Assembly (NCBI GenBank): GCA_963735885.1
Contig: CAVTMP010000007.1
Span: forward strand, 1-64,000
Length of the DNA: 64,000 nt
From: JBBSBL01 sp963735885
GTDB taxonomy: Bacteria > Actinomycetota > Thermoleophilia > Solirubrobacterales > Solirubrobacteraceae
Direction of reading: 5' to 3'
The translations under genes were made by a program, and so were the position numbers. Below the pieces are notes generated by a model. It did not search any database. It was not told the origin of the DNA and saw nothing but the letters and a program-made list of their open reading frames with translations. Below, piece after piece: positions 29,888 to 40,839 of the stretch (positions within the stretch are counted from its first letter, which is position 1; every line of letters starts with the position of its first letter).

Positions 29888-32280
29888 CTAGAATGTGCCT
29901 GACACGCCGCCCAACAACATGTGGGCCACACCACTGTTGTAGGTGTCTGGAGTCGTCGACAATATCATAGAAGTTGTAGCGGACGAACGCGTCGATCTGC
30001 GGCCGGATCAGGTAGTCGAATCCAGCCGTGACTCGATAGATGTCGTTGTATCACTGCGCTGTAGCCCGGCAGATCCGTGTACGGCGTTGTGGCCGTCGGC
30101 GGAGCAGCCGGGGCGAGATAGTAGTTCTCGGCCCGCACGTACTCGCCCTGCGTCATCAGCCGCAGCTTCTCCGTCGCGGCGTAGCTGGCTGCCAGGTTGA
30201 CCACGTCAGACTTACCCGCGAAGTTCCACGGCGTTGTCCACGCCACGAGTTCGGTCGGGCAGGCGCACCACTGGGGGAGACCGTCTTCGCGACCCAACGT
30301 GATGTCCTGGGTGATCCAGTTGGTCAGGTTGGCGTAACCAGCGACAAACGACCAACCGCGCGGTGGGCGTATACCAGGCACTGACGGTGTAACGGATAAG
30401 CGGTTTCGGAAAAGTTGACGAACTCGGAGTGATTGTAGCTGTTCTCGATCCAGAACGTGCCATTAATCATGAAGTCGTCGGCCACGACTCCACGTGCCGC
30501 CCATCTCGAATTGCCCGACGTGTTCGGGTTGGTTCGAGTTGATGGCGGCGTCCAGACTCAATTGTTCCCGTTCCGTGATGCCGACCAGCGGCCACGAGTT
30601 GGCTGTCAGCCGGTACCGCAGGAACGTGTTGAGGGCTGCCGACCAGTCTTCCTGCACGCCCACGAACATCATGTTGCTGACGGTCGTCGGTTGCGTGAAC
30701 GGAACCAGGTTGTCGAGATCGTACGTGACGCACGGTGCGCTCCGATTTGCGGACCACTGATATCCGCCCACCGTGCGCGAAGCCTTTCGCGATGCCGTAA
30801 CTGTCGTAGAACGGCCGCCAGCGGCTCTTCACACCCACGGCCGTCACGTCGCGGTCCACGAGGCCAAGGTAGTTGTTGTCACCGGTTGAGGCGTAGACGA
30901 CTGTTGCGGTGAACAGGGTTCCAGCCAGTACGGGTTGCCCGGATATCGCGAGTCGAGAGACAGTGTGTCCGCGGAGTTGTTCTGCGTAGTTCGTCTTCGC
31001 GTAGCCGGTCAGCGTCAGGCCGTCGATACTCTGGTTGGTGATACGACCGTCGACGCCGTAAAACTTTCGATCCGATTCACGGAACTCGTTGTGCGTGTTG
31101 CCCAGCCAGCCAACGACATACATGTCCGTGTTCTCGGCCAACTGGGTCCACATCTTCACACGATCGATCTCGGTGTAGTTCTCGCTGGCGTAGTTGTTGG
31201 CGCCAATGCCGCCCAGTCCCTCCGCCGAGACGGCGGCACGGTAGTCGCCGAGCGTTAGCTCATCGGCCTGCTCGAAGGACCGCATCGTGCGCGAATACTC
31301 CACCGAGAACGAGTCCAGCTTGTACTCGATCGCGGGCTCGACTTGAGCGGTCAACCAGTCGATGTTCTGCCCCTGCGTCATCACATGGCAGGAACGGCCG
31401 CCGGGGGCCGGCGTGCCGAAGCAGTGTTGCTGCGTGTTGACCTGTCGCGTACCCTCCTTCTTCATACCCCAGAAGCCAATGCGCCAACTGAGGTTCTCTG
31501 TGATTCGACCCTTCACGTTGGCGTCAAACTGCTGGACGCGAATGGCATAGTCATCGCCGGCATTGAATCAGGTCCGAACCAACGACGCCACTGCCTCCCG
31601 GTGGATAGTTCGAGCCATACATCACGTAGCCCGGTGTGTTGTTCGGCGGGGCGGATCGTAGAAGCCCCCGTCCGGAGGAAATGTGTTGGGCAGAACTGGT
31701 CCGCCAATCGGCGTCACGCCCAGCCGGTGCAGAAATCGACGATAGTCCAGGTCGAACGACAGTCCCGGGCCGTTGTAGTACTCCAAGCCGGCCATCGTGG
31801 CCTCACTCTCCGGACCGCTGATCCAGAAGTTCGCCGTGCGATAGCCGTCCGAGGTCAAGCCGTCGACGTCGAAAAACGGCGATACCTCTTCCAGGCCCTG
31901 CCACTCACCGACCAGGGCCTTCGAACCATTCGTGCCGACGATCCACATACCCACGCGGGTCGGAGACCCAGTTGTTCTCTGGCACCGGTTCCCAATTGAG
32001 GAATGGATTGGTCTGCCAAACCGGCGTGCTTGTGTCGGTTCGGCTCGCAGCCGCGGGAGTATCCTGGGCGTCTGCGGACTCCGCCTTGGGATCGCCGGGC
32101 TGCGACGCTGCGTCGGCCGGTTGTTCGTCCTGGTCTTCATAGAAGTGAAGCACATCGGATGTGTCCGCAATAGGACGCGGTCACCGCTTCATCACCGGCC
32201 GTGTCTCCGGCGAGCAGTCCGTTGCCGCCACTGGCGAGCAGCACGACCGCCGCGATGAGCAAATGGCGATTGGGTTTCAT
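29888..32280 (-). CDS. large outer-membrane beta-barrel, MtrB/PioB-like partner of the MtrA-like cytochrome (multiply frameshifted)
   Basis: The signal peptide MKPNRHLLIAAVVLLASGG follows an AAGGA site. An acidic/Ala/Pro-rich stretch is next, then alternating aromatic beta strands over most of the length: ATMAGLEYYNGPGLSFDLDY, NLSWRIGFWGMKKEG, SFSVEYSRTMRSFEQ, DMYVVGWLGNTHNEF, GLTLTGYAKTNYAEQ, TLFTATVVYASTGDNNY. It ends LLGGVSGTF with terminal Phe. The restored size is about 795 residues, enough for a barrel of more than 20 strands. It follows the 14-heme MtrA-like gene by 65 bases on the same strand. Together these are the features of an Mtr/Pio-type conduit. The MtrB assignment rests on context and pattern, not on a strong sequence match. 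Confidence 0.68.
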
Positions 32281-32345
32281 TCCTTGTTTCCCCCCTGAAA
32301 TCTGCATACGGCTCACATGATGTGAGTGCCCGATCTGCTGCCACC

Positions 32346-33847
32346 TTATCGGAACATGCCTGGGAAGTGTGGCGACGGCAGGTCACTGCCATGGATCTGC
32401 GAGTGGCACGTCGTGCAGTCCGTATACAATGCTGGCCGGACTTGAGGTATGGTGTCGATGTTGAGGCGTGGCGCCACCGCCGTGGTTGCCGTCGCGGTGC
32501 CCGACATGGCATCGCAGGCAGAGGAAGGCGGCCGGTTGCTGGAGCAGGTTGTTGGCAACGGTGCCGTGCGGTGAATGGCAAATCGAGCAGTCTTCCGTCA
32601 CCGGCGGATGTTCGTAGGCAAAGGGACCCTGCTTCTCGGCGTGGCATTTCCAGCACAACAAGTTGAGCGATTCCGCACGCAGGTTCCCTTCCATCTGGCC
32701 GTGTGCGTCGTGGCAGTCGCCACAGAACATCTTGCCCTCCTTGACCGGATGATGCGAAGGCATGGAGAGCTTGGCGAATACGTCCGCGTGGCACTTGTAG
32801 CAGGCGTCCGGATCATTCACCGACATCGGCATGCGTTTCGGACGTGCCACGTCGAAGTGGCTGATGCCAACGATCTGCGGCACGTTGGCGCTCGCGTGGG
32901 GCGTGTGGCAATCTGTGCAGGCGACCCCCATGATGGCATGCGTTGAACTAATGCCAGGCCATGATCGGCGAGCCCGTTTGATGGCAGCTCAGGCACAACT
33001 GCTGCCGCGAGCTTTCCAGGATCTTGCCATGCGTGTCGTGGCAGGTCGTGCAGTTGAAACCGTTGGGACCACAAATCTGGTGCGGGCCGGCGATTTGCTG
33101 CATGTCTTGTTTTTCGCCGTGGCAGCGGTAGCAGATGTTGGGAGCGACTGCGCCCATCTTGTCCGAACCCGGAGCCAATGGCGGCAGCGGAGTGCTCTGC
33201 TCCTGGTAACTGACAGGTGTCAGCACCCGCCCGTTCCAACGTTCCGGCCACGTCGCCCGGTTCTGTCGTGGCCGGCGTTCCCGGCGGCACGTTGTAGTGG
33301 CCCCGATGGCAACTGACGCACGTCAGGTTGTTGTGGGCGTGCACGGACGTGCGCCACTTGGCACCCGGTGCACAGGCGTTCTCTTCGTGGCACTTCAAGC
33401 ACACTTCGGCGGCCTGAGCAGGTCGCATCGTGCGGAAGTTCCACAGCGTCCCCGGCTCCTTGCCGCGCGTTTTCAGGTGCTCGCTGGCCGGACCGTGGCA
33501 GCCTTCACACGCATGCTGGCCTCCCTCTTGAATGCCGCGGTGCACGTTCTGCTGCATCGACTCGGACGTACGCCTTGTGGCAGTTCATGCAGAGTTCGTC
33601 GTCATTGACGTACTCTGCTCCTTCCGTCACAGGCATCGCGTCGCGCAGGACGCCGTACGACGCCTCGCGAAATATCGCGGGTTGCCGCGGGCTTTGCGGC
33701 CATTCCCGGCCTAGTTCGGTGTCCGACCGCACAGGGTTGCGCGGGACGGTACCCGCACGACGCCATCGTCAGGCAGGCCAAGCCGACTAGGACACAGACG
33801 GCCGTTGATGGAAAATGAGTGCCGCGGGAGCGATGGTTGTCGTGCAC
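32346..33847 (-). CDS. 14-heme MtrA/DmsE-like periplasmic cytochrome (frameshifted)
   Basis: It has a GTG start with AGGAGG seven bases before it, and a signal sequence (VCVLVGLACLTMASCG) that may be a lipobox. Fourteen motifs in order: CMNCH, CEGCH, CLKCH, CVSCH, CYRCH, CTTCH, CLSCH, CTDCH, CYKCH, CGDCH, CWKCH, CSICH, CLRCH, CTTCH. The second half matches the DmsE/MtrA/PioA pattern closely: HHPVKEGKMFCGDCHDAHG, CHAEKQGPFAYEHPPV, EDCSICHSPHGT, and the C-terminal CHSQIHGSDLPSPHF. Family members usually have ten hemes and about 330 residues. This one has four more and about 500. In Mtr systems MtrA sits inside the MtrB barrel and carries electrons across the outer membrane. Confidence 0.87.
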
Positions 33848-34326
33848 GACGTCGCCTCCTTGCTACCAGGGAAAGTCACATCTCGGTCTCGTCCGCAACC
33901 AAGTGCCGAATGGGTCATCGTCGCACTTGGTGATGACGAGAGCGGGTTCGAGTGTGAGACTCCGACCGTGGAGTACTCTCGTCACATCATCTGCATCGCC
34001 ACCATCGCATTCAGAACTTTCGGTAATTTGCACATTTGCGGTAGTCACGTTGTGGAACTAGTCGCCATCGTGTCTCGGCTCCCCCTGCAAACGACGCATC
34101 ATCGCGCAGATTTATGTGAACATGGGCAAAGTCTGTGGATCCAGAGGACTCTGTGGTCTGCATGCCCGTGGTCGGGCCGGGAAGCATTTCGCCGAAGGTC
34201 CGAGCGTGGAGTTGACACTGCTCAGCACACTGCCGTGTTGCGCAAACCAGTGTTTACGCTTGGGCACTGATTGCGTTACCATCCCGCGACTTGCGCGGCT
34301 CAGTTCTGGTCGGAGACGGGAATCTC
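33848..34326. other. divergent intergenic region between the conduit operon and hemA
   Basis: About 480 bases. It must hold promoters for the leftward mtrA-like gene and the rightward hemA. TTGGGCACTGATTGC at 34,260-34,274 looks like a sigma-54 site at first glance, but the GG-GC spacing is too short. No ORF is credible. Confidence 0.45.
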
Positions 34327-35598
34327 ATGCACGTGCAACTTGTTGGGTGCAGTCATCACGACACTCCACTGGCCATTCGCGAACGCTTGGCGTTCTCTCC
34401 GGCACAGCTTCGCCAGTCTCTCCAACGGCTGCAGCAGCGTTTCCCGCGGCTGGAAGTCGTCCTGTTGTCGACCTGCAACCGCGTGGAACTGTACACGGCC
34501 ACTGAGCGTGATGAGACGCCGCCGCACAACGAAATTGCCGAAGCGTTAGCGGCCGAGCAACAGATCGATCCCGTCGAGGTAGTTCAGCACTTGTATGGGC
34601 TGCACGGCCGAGAAGCGATTCGACACCTGTTTCTGGTGGCCAGCAGCCTCGACAGCATGGTGGTCGGAGAAGCGCAGATTTCCGCGCAGGTGAAACAAGC
34701 CTATCAGATGGCGACCCAACTGAACGCAACTGGACCGGTGACGCACGCCATTTTCCAGCGCGCCGCCAAGGTCGCTCGGCGAGTGGCGACAGAGACCGCG
34801 ATTCACGCACGTCGGGTCAGCATTCCCAGTGTCGCCATCGCGGATTTTGCACAGCACGTCTTTGAGCGATTCGACGACAAGCTGACGTTGGTGATCGGAG
34901 CCGGCGCGATGGCTGAAGAGACACTGCGGTACTTGCGCGACCTGGGAGTGGTCGACATCACGATCGTCAACCGAACACTGCAGGCGGCCGAAGAGCTGGC
35001 GCAGCGGCATGCGGGTCGCGTGCGTCCCTGGGATGAACTGCTGACAGCGTTGGAAGTGGCAGATCTGGTGATCAGTACGACCGGCGCCAGTCGCCCGATC
35101 GTCACGGCCGAGGACTTCGGGCGTGTGTGCGGGCGACGCCGCGGGAGATCGATCCTGATTCTCGACCTGGCAGTTCCACGCGATTTCGATGCCCGGATCG
35201 GGAGCTTCCCCGACGTCTTTCTGTACTCGGTCGACGACCTCCGGGCCGTCTGCGACCGCAATCGCGGCGCTCGTGAACGAGAACTGCCCAAAGCCATCAA
35301 GATCGTCGACTCGGAAACGGATTGCTTTATGGCGGACCTGTATTACAGCGCGGCGAAGCCCGTCGTGACACGGCTCAGGGAATCCTACGAGAAACCCAAA
35401 GAGATGGAGTTGCAGAGGCTGCTGCACAAGCTGCCGCACCTGAATGACGGTGTGCAGCTGGAAATCCGCCAGTCGTTTGACCGGCTGACCAACAAACTCA
35501 TGCATCGGCCGCTCACGTCGTTGCGTGCTGAGTCGCGTAATGGCGTGCCACGGGGCCTGCTGGACGCCGTGGCACAACTCTTCCACTTCAACGTGTGA
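34327..35598 (+). CDS. hemA: glutamyl-tRNA reductase
   Basis: First step of C5-pathway heme synthesis: glutamyl-tRNA to glutamate-1-semialdehyde with NADPH. An intact protein of 423 residues beginning MHVQLVGCSHHDTPLAIRER. The catalytic Cys50 lies in LSTCNRVELY. LVASSLDSMVVGEAQISAQV, the Rossmann motif VIGAGAMAEETLRYL and ILDLAVPRDFD are present. The ATG at 34,327 is chosen because the homologous start lies there. An upstream in-frame start would add an unrelated leader. It sits between the multiheme operons and the ResB/CcsA genes, so it supplies heme where demand is highest. Confidence 0.96.
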   Translation: MHVQLVGCSHHDTPLAIRERLAFSPAQLRQSLQRLQQRFPRLEVVLLSTCNRVELYTATERDETPPHNEIAEALAAEQQIDPVEVVQHLYGLHGREAIRHLFLVASSLDSMVVGEAQISAQVKQAYQMATQLNATGPVTHAIFQRAAKVARRVATETAIHARRVSIPSVAIADFAQHVFERFDDKLTLVIGAGAMAEETLRYLRDLGVVDITIVNRTLQAAEELAQRHAGRVRPWDELLTALEVADLVISTTGASRPIVTAEDFGRVCGRRRGRSILILDLAVPRDFDARIGSFPDVFLYSVDDLRAVCDRNRGARERELPKAIKIVDSETDCFMADLYYSAAKPVVTRLRESYEKPKEMELQRLLHKLPHLNDGVQLEIRQSFDRLTNKLMHRPLTSLRAESRNGVPRGLLDAVAQLFHFNV

Positions 35599-35644
35599 CC
35601 GAGGATGGCGATATCCTTGGCGGGGCAGACCCGCCGGGTGATCA

Positions 35645-37444
35645 ATGACATACGCAACTGCTGTTCGATCGTCCCGATATGTTGCTTCCGCCATAACGCA
35701 CATGGGTCGCGTCTTGGCGTCGGTGCAACTCACTGTCGCGCTTCTGGTCGTGTTGGCCGCCGTGCTGGCATGGGCGACGATCCTGGAAGCGCAGCGTGGA
35801 CGGGAAGTGGCCCAGTGGTTCATCTACGCAAGCCCCTGGTTGATCGCCCTGCTCGGCTTGTTTGGTCTGAACCTGTTGGCGGCGACCTTGGCGCGCTGGC
35901 CGTGGCGGAGACGGCACATCGGCTTCGTCGCGACTCACACGGGGCTCCTGGTCCTGCTGATCGGTGCCATGCAGACCTCTCAGTTCGGCATCGAAGGACA
36001 GGTCGTCCTGCGCGATGGTGAACGTACAGACAAGTTGCTCATGCAGCAACACAGCCTCATCACGGTCGATCGACGGACCGCGACGGGCAGGCTCTCGAGC
36101 CAATTCGCGTTTGATCCGGGAGCCGTCGATTGGCGCGTTGGCAAATCGCTCGATTTTGGCGACACGCGGAATCTCGGTCTCAAGGTTTTGGCATTCTACC
36201 GTCATGCGCGACCGAGTACTACGTGGGTGGCCGATGAGCAGGATAATGAGGGTCCTGCTCTGCGGCTTCGGTTGTCAGATCGCACTGGCCAGACGATTGC
36301 CGAGGACTGGTTGACAGCTGCCGAGTATGGTGGCGAAGTGCTGATCGGCCCGACGCGATACGTACTGCTGCCCATCACTGTCGAATCCATGCTCCAGGAT
36401 TTCCTCCAGCCTCCCACGGACACACTGGGAAAGGCGGGAGTGCTGTCGATGCACTATGGCGGGCAGATGTATCGAGCGAGCATCGACGAGAAGCAGGGAC
36501 AGTCGGTACCGCTGGGCGAGTCGGGCGTCAGCGTAGAAATCGTTGACTACTACCCTGATGCCAGGCCAATGCCTGACGGACGCAAGTTCGTGGCGCGGAG
36601 TGACAAACCACGCAATCCGGTGCTCGAACTGCGCGTGCATCTTCCCGGTATCAGTGAGCCGATCCGGCAGTTGGCGTTTGCCAAGGCTCCGCTGCTCAAC
36701 CTGGACGGCGTCTTCGGACGTGTCTGTCCGGTCAAGTTCTGGTACCACCACGCGAACATGCCCCAAACCCCGGGGGTGCTCTTTCTGCAGACGCCGGCCG
36801 GCAAACTCTACTGTCGAAGCGTGATGGATGGATCGCTGGCCGAGCCCAGCGAGGTCGCCCTTGACAACAAGATTCCGGTAGGTGGTCAGTTTGACATTGC
36901 GGTTGTGGAGCACCTGCGTCGGGCACGGCGAGAAGTCACGTTCACGTCGCTGGAATCCGCGTCAAACACGACGAATTCGGCTGAAGCGGCTGCCATGTTG
37001 GAGCTGTCGTTCGGCGCGGAGCGGCGGCGGTTGTGGCTCAGTCGAGGCGAGGGTGAGTTTGGAATGCAAAGCGTGCTCACGCCACAGGGTCCGGCAACGG
37101 TGACCTTTGAACGTCAACAATTGCCGCTGGGGTTCACGATTGTGCTGCAGGACTTTGTCGGCGAATTCAACCCCGGACACGACGGGCACGCGGCGTTCAC
37201 CAGCCACGTCAAACTGGTCGACCCTGCGAATGGCGCGGAGAAAGCGGGCGAAATCTCGATGAACGCTCCGCTCGCGCAGGGCAAATTCACATTCTATCAG
37301 TCCGATTCCCAGGAACTACCGGGTGGCGCGGAAGCGTCCGTACTCACAGTGACCTACGACCCCGGGCGACTCCTCAAGTACGTCGGAAGTCTCATGATCT
37401 GCGCCGGGATCTTCTTCGTGTTCTATTCCCGCACCGGGCGCTAA
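35645..37444 (+). CDS. cytochrome c maturation protein ResB/CcsB (System II)
   Basis: An intact protein of 599 residues. The N-terminal helices are LASVQLTVALLVVLAAVLAW, WLIALLGLFGLNLLAATLAR and HTGLLVLLIGAMQTSQFG. A large periplasmic domain of about 430 residues follows, and a C-terminal helix (YVGSLMICAGIFFVFYS) closes it, as in ResB. The segment KFTFYQSDSQELP before the last helix matches the family. It is 20 bases upstream of the CcsA partner. Together they deliver and ligate heme to apocytochromes in System II. Confidence 0.88.
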   Translation: MTYATAVRSSRYVASAITHMGRVLASVQLTVALLVVLAAVLAWATILEAQRGREVAQWFIYASPWLIALLGLFGLNLLAATLARWPWRRRHIGFVATHTGLLVLLIGAMQTSQFGIEGQVVLRDGERTDKLLMQQHSLITVDRRTATGRLSSQFAFDPGAVDWRVGKSLDFGDTRNLGLKVLAFYRHARPSTTWVADEQDNEGPALRLRLSDRTGQTIAEDWLTAAEYGGEVLIGPTRYVLLPITVESMLQDFLQPPTDTLGKAGVLSMHYGGQMYRASIDEKQGQSVPLGESGVSVEIVDYYPDARPMPDGRKFVARSDKPRNPVLELRVHLPGISEPIRQLAFAKAPLLNLDGVFGRVCPVKFWYHHANMPQTPGVLFLQTPAGKLYCRSVMDGSLAEPSEVALDNKIPVGGQFDIAVVEHLRRARREVTFTSLESASNTTNSAEAAAMLELSFGAERRRLWLSRGEGEFGMQSVLTPQGPATVTFERQQLPLGFTIVLQDFVGEFNPGHDGHAAFTSHVKLVDPANGAEKAGEISMNAPLAQGKFTFYQSDSQELPGGAEASVLTVTYDPGRLLKYVGSLMICAGIFFVFYSRTGR

Positions 37445-37463
37445 CCTGCCGAGTATTCGTTCC

Positions 37464-39331
37464 ATGCGCAGTTTCGCCACCTCAGCCATCATGTTCCTGT
37501 TGCTCAGCATGACCGGGCCGGCCCTGGCAGAGCAAGAAGCAGAGTTCGACTGGCAGGTATGGGACTATTTGGCCACGCAAGATGGAGGACGACACAAACC
37601 ACTCGATAGCCTCGCGCGGGAAACGCTGTGCACGCTCTCCAATCGGAAGTCACTGGCCGATCCAGACACGGGCCGGCGACTCACTGCCGTGCAACTCTAC
37701 CTCATGTTCCTGTTCGACTGGCGAGGATGGGATCAGCCGCAGCCCGGTGGAGCGGACTTGAGCGGACATCGTCCCCGTGCCTACTTCGGCCTGCACCAGG
37801 GTGACAAGTGGGATCACCTGCCGTTGATCCGCGTTGATGATCTCGCGCTGCGAACTGCATTGGGAATCGACCGGCACGCGAAGCACATTTCCCCGTACGA
37901 CCTGAGCCAGGCGAAAATCGAGGTCCCCGCGACACACGAGCAACGGCCGTTCCTGCTGTGGGCGGAAGGGCTGTTGCGCCGCAACAAGAACGAGTTGGAC
38001 GCACATGAGAAGAAGGCACTGGAACTTGCCAATCGCTACTGGTCATACGAGCAGCACCGGATGGGACAACGGCTGCGTGTGCTACCCAACTGTCGCGCAC
38101 CGGATCAACCGTGGATGACCGTCGCCGAACTCTCACGCGCCAAGTTCGACGACCAGACGGATCCGACCGGGAGACTGCGCAAAGCCCAGACGCTCTGGGG
38201 CAGTATCAGAGCGGCGTATCGGCGTGGCGCGGCCGCCGAGTTCAACCAGGCATCAGCTGCCTGGCTGAGCGACAATGTCGGACTTGGAACTCGGCATGGC
38301 CGCCGACACCTCGCCATCCAACATGCACCTCGAAGTGAGCTACAACCATGGGGTCCCGTTTCGCATCGCCTGGATCTGCATGATGCTCGCCTTCGTGTGT
38401 CTGCTGCTGAACGTGGGATCGCGGTGGAACGTCTTCCTGGTGGCGGGTTGGAGTGTGTTCCTGTGCGGACTCGTTGCGATCATTGTCGGATTCGCCATGC
38501 GGACTGCAATCACCGGACGAGCGCCGGTGACCAACATGTATGAGTCGGTGGTCTATGTAGGTCTGGGGGTGACGCTCGATTGGCGTCTGGCTGGGAATCG
38601 TCAGTCGCCGACGGTACATCCTGATGGTGGCTGCGGCGGTGGCCACTGTGGCGCTAGTCCTGGCGGACAACTGCCCGGTGGCTCTCGATCCGAGCCTGCA
38701 ACCGTTACAGCCCGTTCTCCGCTGCAACTTCTGGTTGGTCGCGCACGTGATGACTATCACCATGAGCTACGCTGCATTTGCGCTGGCGTTGGGGATCAGC
38801 AACGTGACATTGGGCTACATCCTGTGCGGGGCCGAGAATAACGCAGCTATTGAGAATCTCACAGCATTCACCTACCGCACAATGAACGTGGGTGTGCTGC
38901 TACTGGCCCTCGGGACCATTCTCGGCGGCATCTGGGCAGACTACGCATGGGGCCGCTTCTGGAGCTGGGACCCGAAGGAAGTCTGGGCGCTCATTGCCAT
39001 TCTTGGGTATCTTGCGGTTTTGCACGCCCGAGATGCGGGTTGGGTCAAGTCGTTCGGCTTGGCGGTTCTTTCCATCCTGTGCTTTTCGTGGGTGGTCATG
39101 GCTTGGTACGGTGTGAACTACGTGCTCGCTGCCGGCTTGCACAGTTACGGCTTTGGTGCCGGCGGTACCGCCTACGTGCTGATGGCCACTGCGCTGCAAG
39201 GGGCCTATGTTGTTGCCGCCAGTGTGCGTCATTTGCTGGGTCAACGTGCGCAGCGGGAATACGAGCGATTATCCGCCTGCGCTCACCCCGACCGGTTCAC
39301 ATGCTCGACGGCAACGGTCTCAGTCCGTTAA
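37464..39331 (+). CDS. cytochrome c synthase subunit CcsA/ResC with large N-terminal exported domain (frameshifted twice)
   Basis: A signal-like start (FATSAIMFLLLSMTGPALA) is followed by a soluble region of about 250 residues with no known domain. After a shift near 38,275 membrane segments begin (FRIAWICMMLAFVCLLLNVG, APVTNMYESVVYVGLG). After another near 38,580 the CcsA core is clear: FWLVAHVMTITMSYAAF, the tryptophan-rich heme loop WGRFWSWDPKEVWALIAILG, and WYGVNYVLAAGLHSYGFG with the conserved histidine. The restored length is about 620 residues. It carries the heme-handling WWD domain that pairs with ResB. Confidence 0.88.
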
Positions 39332-39342
39332 GGGCCGTGGTT

Positions 39343-40804
39343 TCAGGTTGTGGCCTGATTCACGTCCGCGAATCGCAGCCCCGCCAGCTCCGCATACATC
39401 TCCAGTTCGCGGTCGAACTTGCCGCAGACAAGCACTTGATGGAAGCCCGCCAAGTCGCGCGTGTCATCCAGGCCATCGACCACGATTTCTACCGCCGTGC
39501 GGCAAGGGCCCTTGATGCTTGAATCCACGTTGTTCACGACGCGTCCTGTACCCACTAACAGCGAGTCGGGGCGCTCGAATCTGACGATCGTCAGCGGCTC
39601 ATTGGGCTGCCACTCCACGCGCATCGCTACGCCGGTGTTCGACTCGGCGTGACTCCGCAACGTGTAAGTCGCGGGTGCCTCACCGAAGCCATGGAGGCGT
39701 GTGGCACACGTGCAGTGGGAAGCAATGATGGTGTTGTCCGACGAGTTGGGAGTCGGATCCTGCATGAAGCCAGGCCGCCCCAAGAGGCGGCTGACCAGCA
39801 TCAGCGAGACGGCGGCATCGGCATCCGCCTCGCACGCTGCAATCTGCCCTTCATCGAGCAACCGCGACCAGGCCAGGCATGTCCCACATTCCAGCTGGTG
39901 GGCACTGAGCAACGGCGAACAGTCGAGGGAGATGCCCTGGCAGTTTTCAGCGGACATCAGTTGCTTGGCCACTAGATAATTCCGCGCAGCGGCCGACAGC
40001 GTCACCTTCGTGGGCTCGACAATCTCCTTCGCTTCAATGGCATACTGTTTAACGATCTCTTCGGCTTCCGGGCCCGCCTCCACACGCTGGGTTTCCTCGG
40101 CCCAACGTGCCAGAGGCACGTAATGCAGCACGGTGCCTGTGCTCGCAATCGTTTGATCACCCTTGGCTTGATCGCTGACCATACACACCCGCCAGTTGCG
40201 GCAGGTCACTGACTTGTCTGGAGCATCCGCAGGCCGGTCTTCAGCCACGGGATGTCGTACGTGGAAACGGCCAGGGTCCGAGGATGCTGGCGGACCGACT
40301 GCAAGCGATCGGAAAAAGTTGTGCCCAACGGCGCGAACACGATCGTGCACACATCACCGCGATTCTCCACAATGTGGTGAACCTGCGGCCAGGACTTCAG
40401 GTGCAGCGGGACGATGATCAGTCCGTCGGGTCGCTGCTCCTGCAATTGCGTCACACATTGCGTGACACTCTCCGGATCATCCAGACGCACGGGACGCACG
40501 TTCAGTTGTACACCGAGTTGTCCAGCCGCGTCGGTAAGGACGTTCACACACTGCGTCTGACACTCTTCCGGAGTGAACGCCGCGCCCGGCCAACTCATAA
40601 AGAACTGTCCCGACTCCGGGCCCACAAACAGCACGTCCACACGCGATCGGCGCACGGACGATGGATCCGCCGCAAACAATTGCGGGGAGAACACGGTTGG
40701 CGCGAACCTCGCGGCGAACAGCGCCCACCGGCACAGGCAATGAACCGTCGACGGCCCAACTTGACCTGGCAATGCGACACCGCCGCAACATTCTGGGAAC
40801 TCAT
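39343..40804 (-). CDS. Tat-exported sugar-isomerase-fold protein (frameshifted)
   Basis: An AGGAG site precedes MSSQNVAAVSHCQ, then the twin-arginine signal GRRRFIACAGG leading to a hydrophobic stretch ending SPQLFAADP. The middle shows SRVDVLFVGPESGQFF and DGLIIVPLHLKSWPQVHHI. The C-terminal half has CEADADAAVSLMLVSRLLGRP, DNTIIASHCTC and GVAMRVEWQPNEPLTIVRF, a pattern shared with L-fucose/L-arabinose isomerase C-terminal domains. Shifts are near 40,710 and 40,225. Export of a sugar-isomerase-like protein is common in planctomycetes. The reaction is not known. It is convergent with ccsA. Confidence 0.7.
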
Positions 40805-40839
40805 GGCGAATCTCCTTTCCACAGCCGTCATTGAACTGG

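Noticed and set aside
34260..34276. Sigma-54 promoter (TTGGGCACTGATTGC) upstream of hemA
   Set aside because: The distance between the GG and GC elements is too short for sigma-54 recognition.
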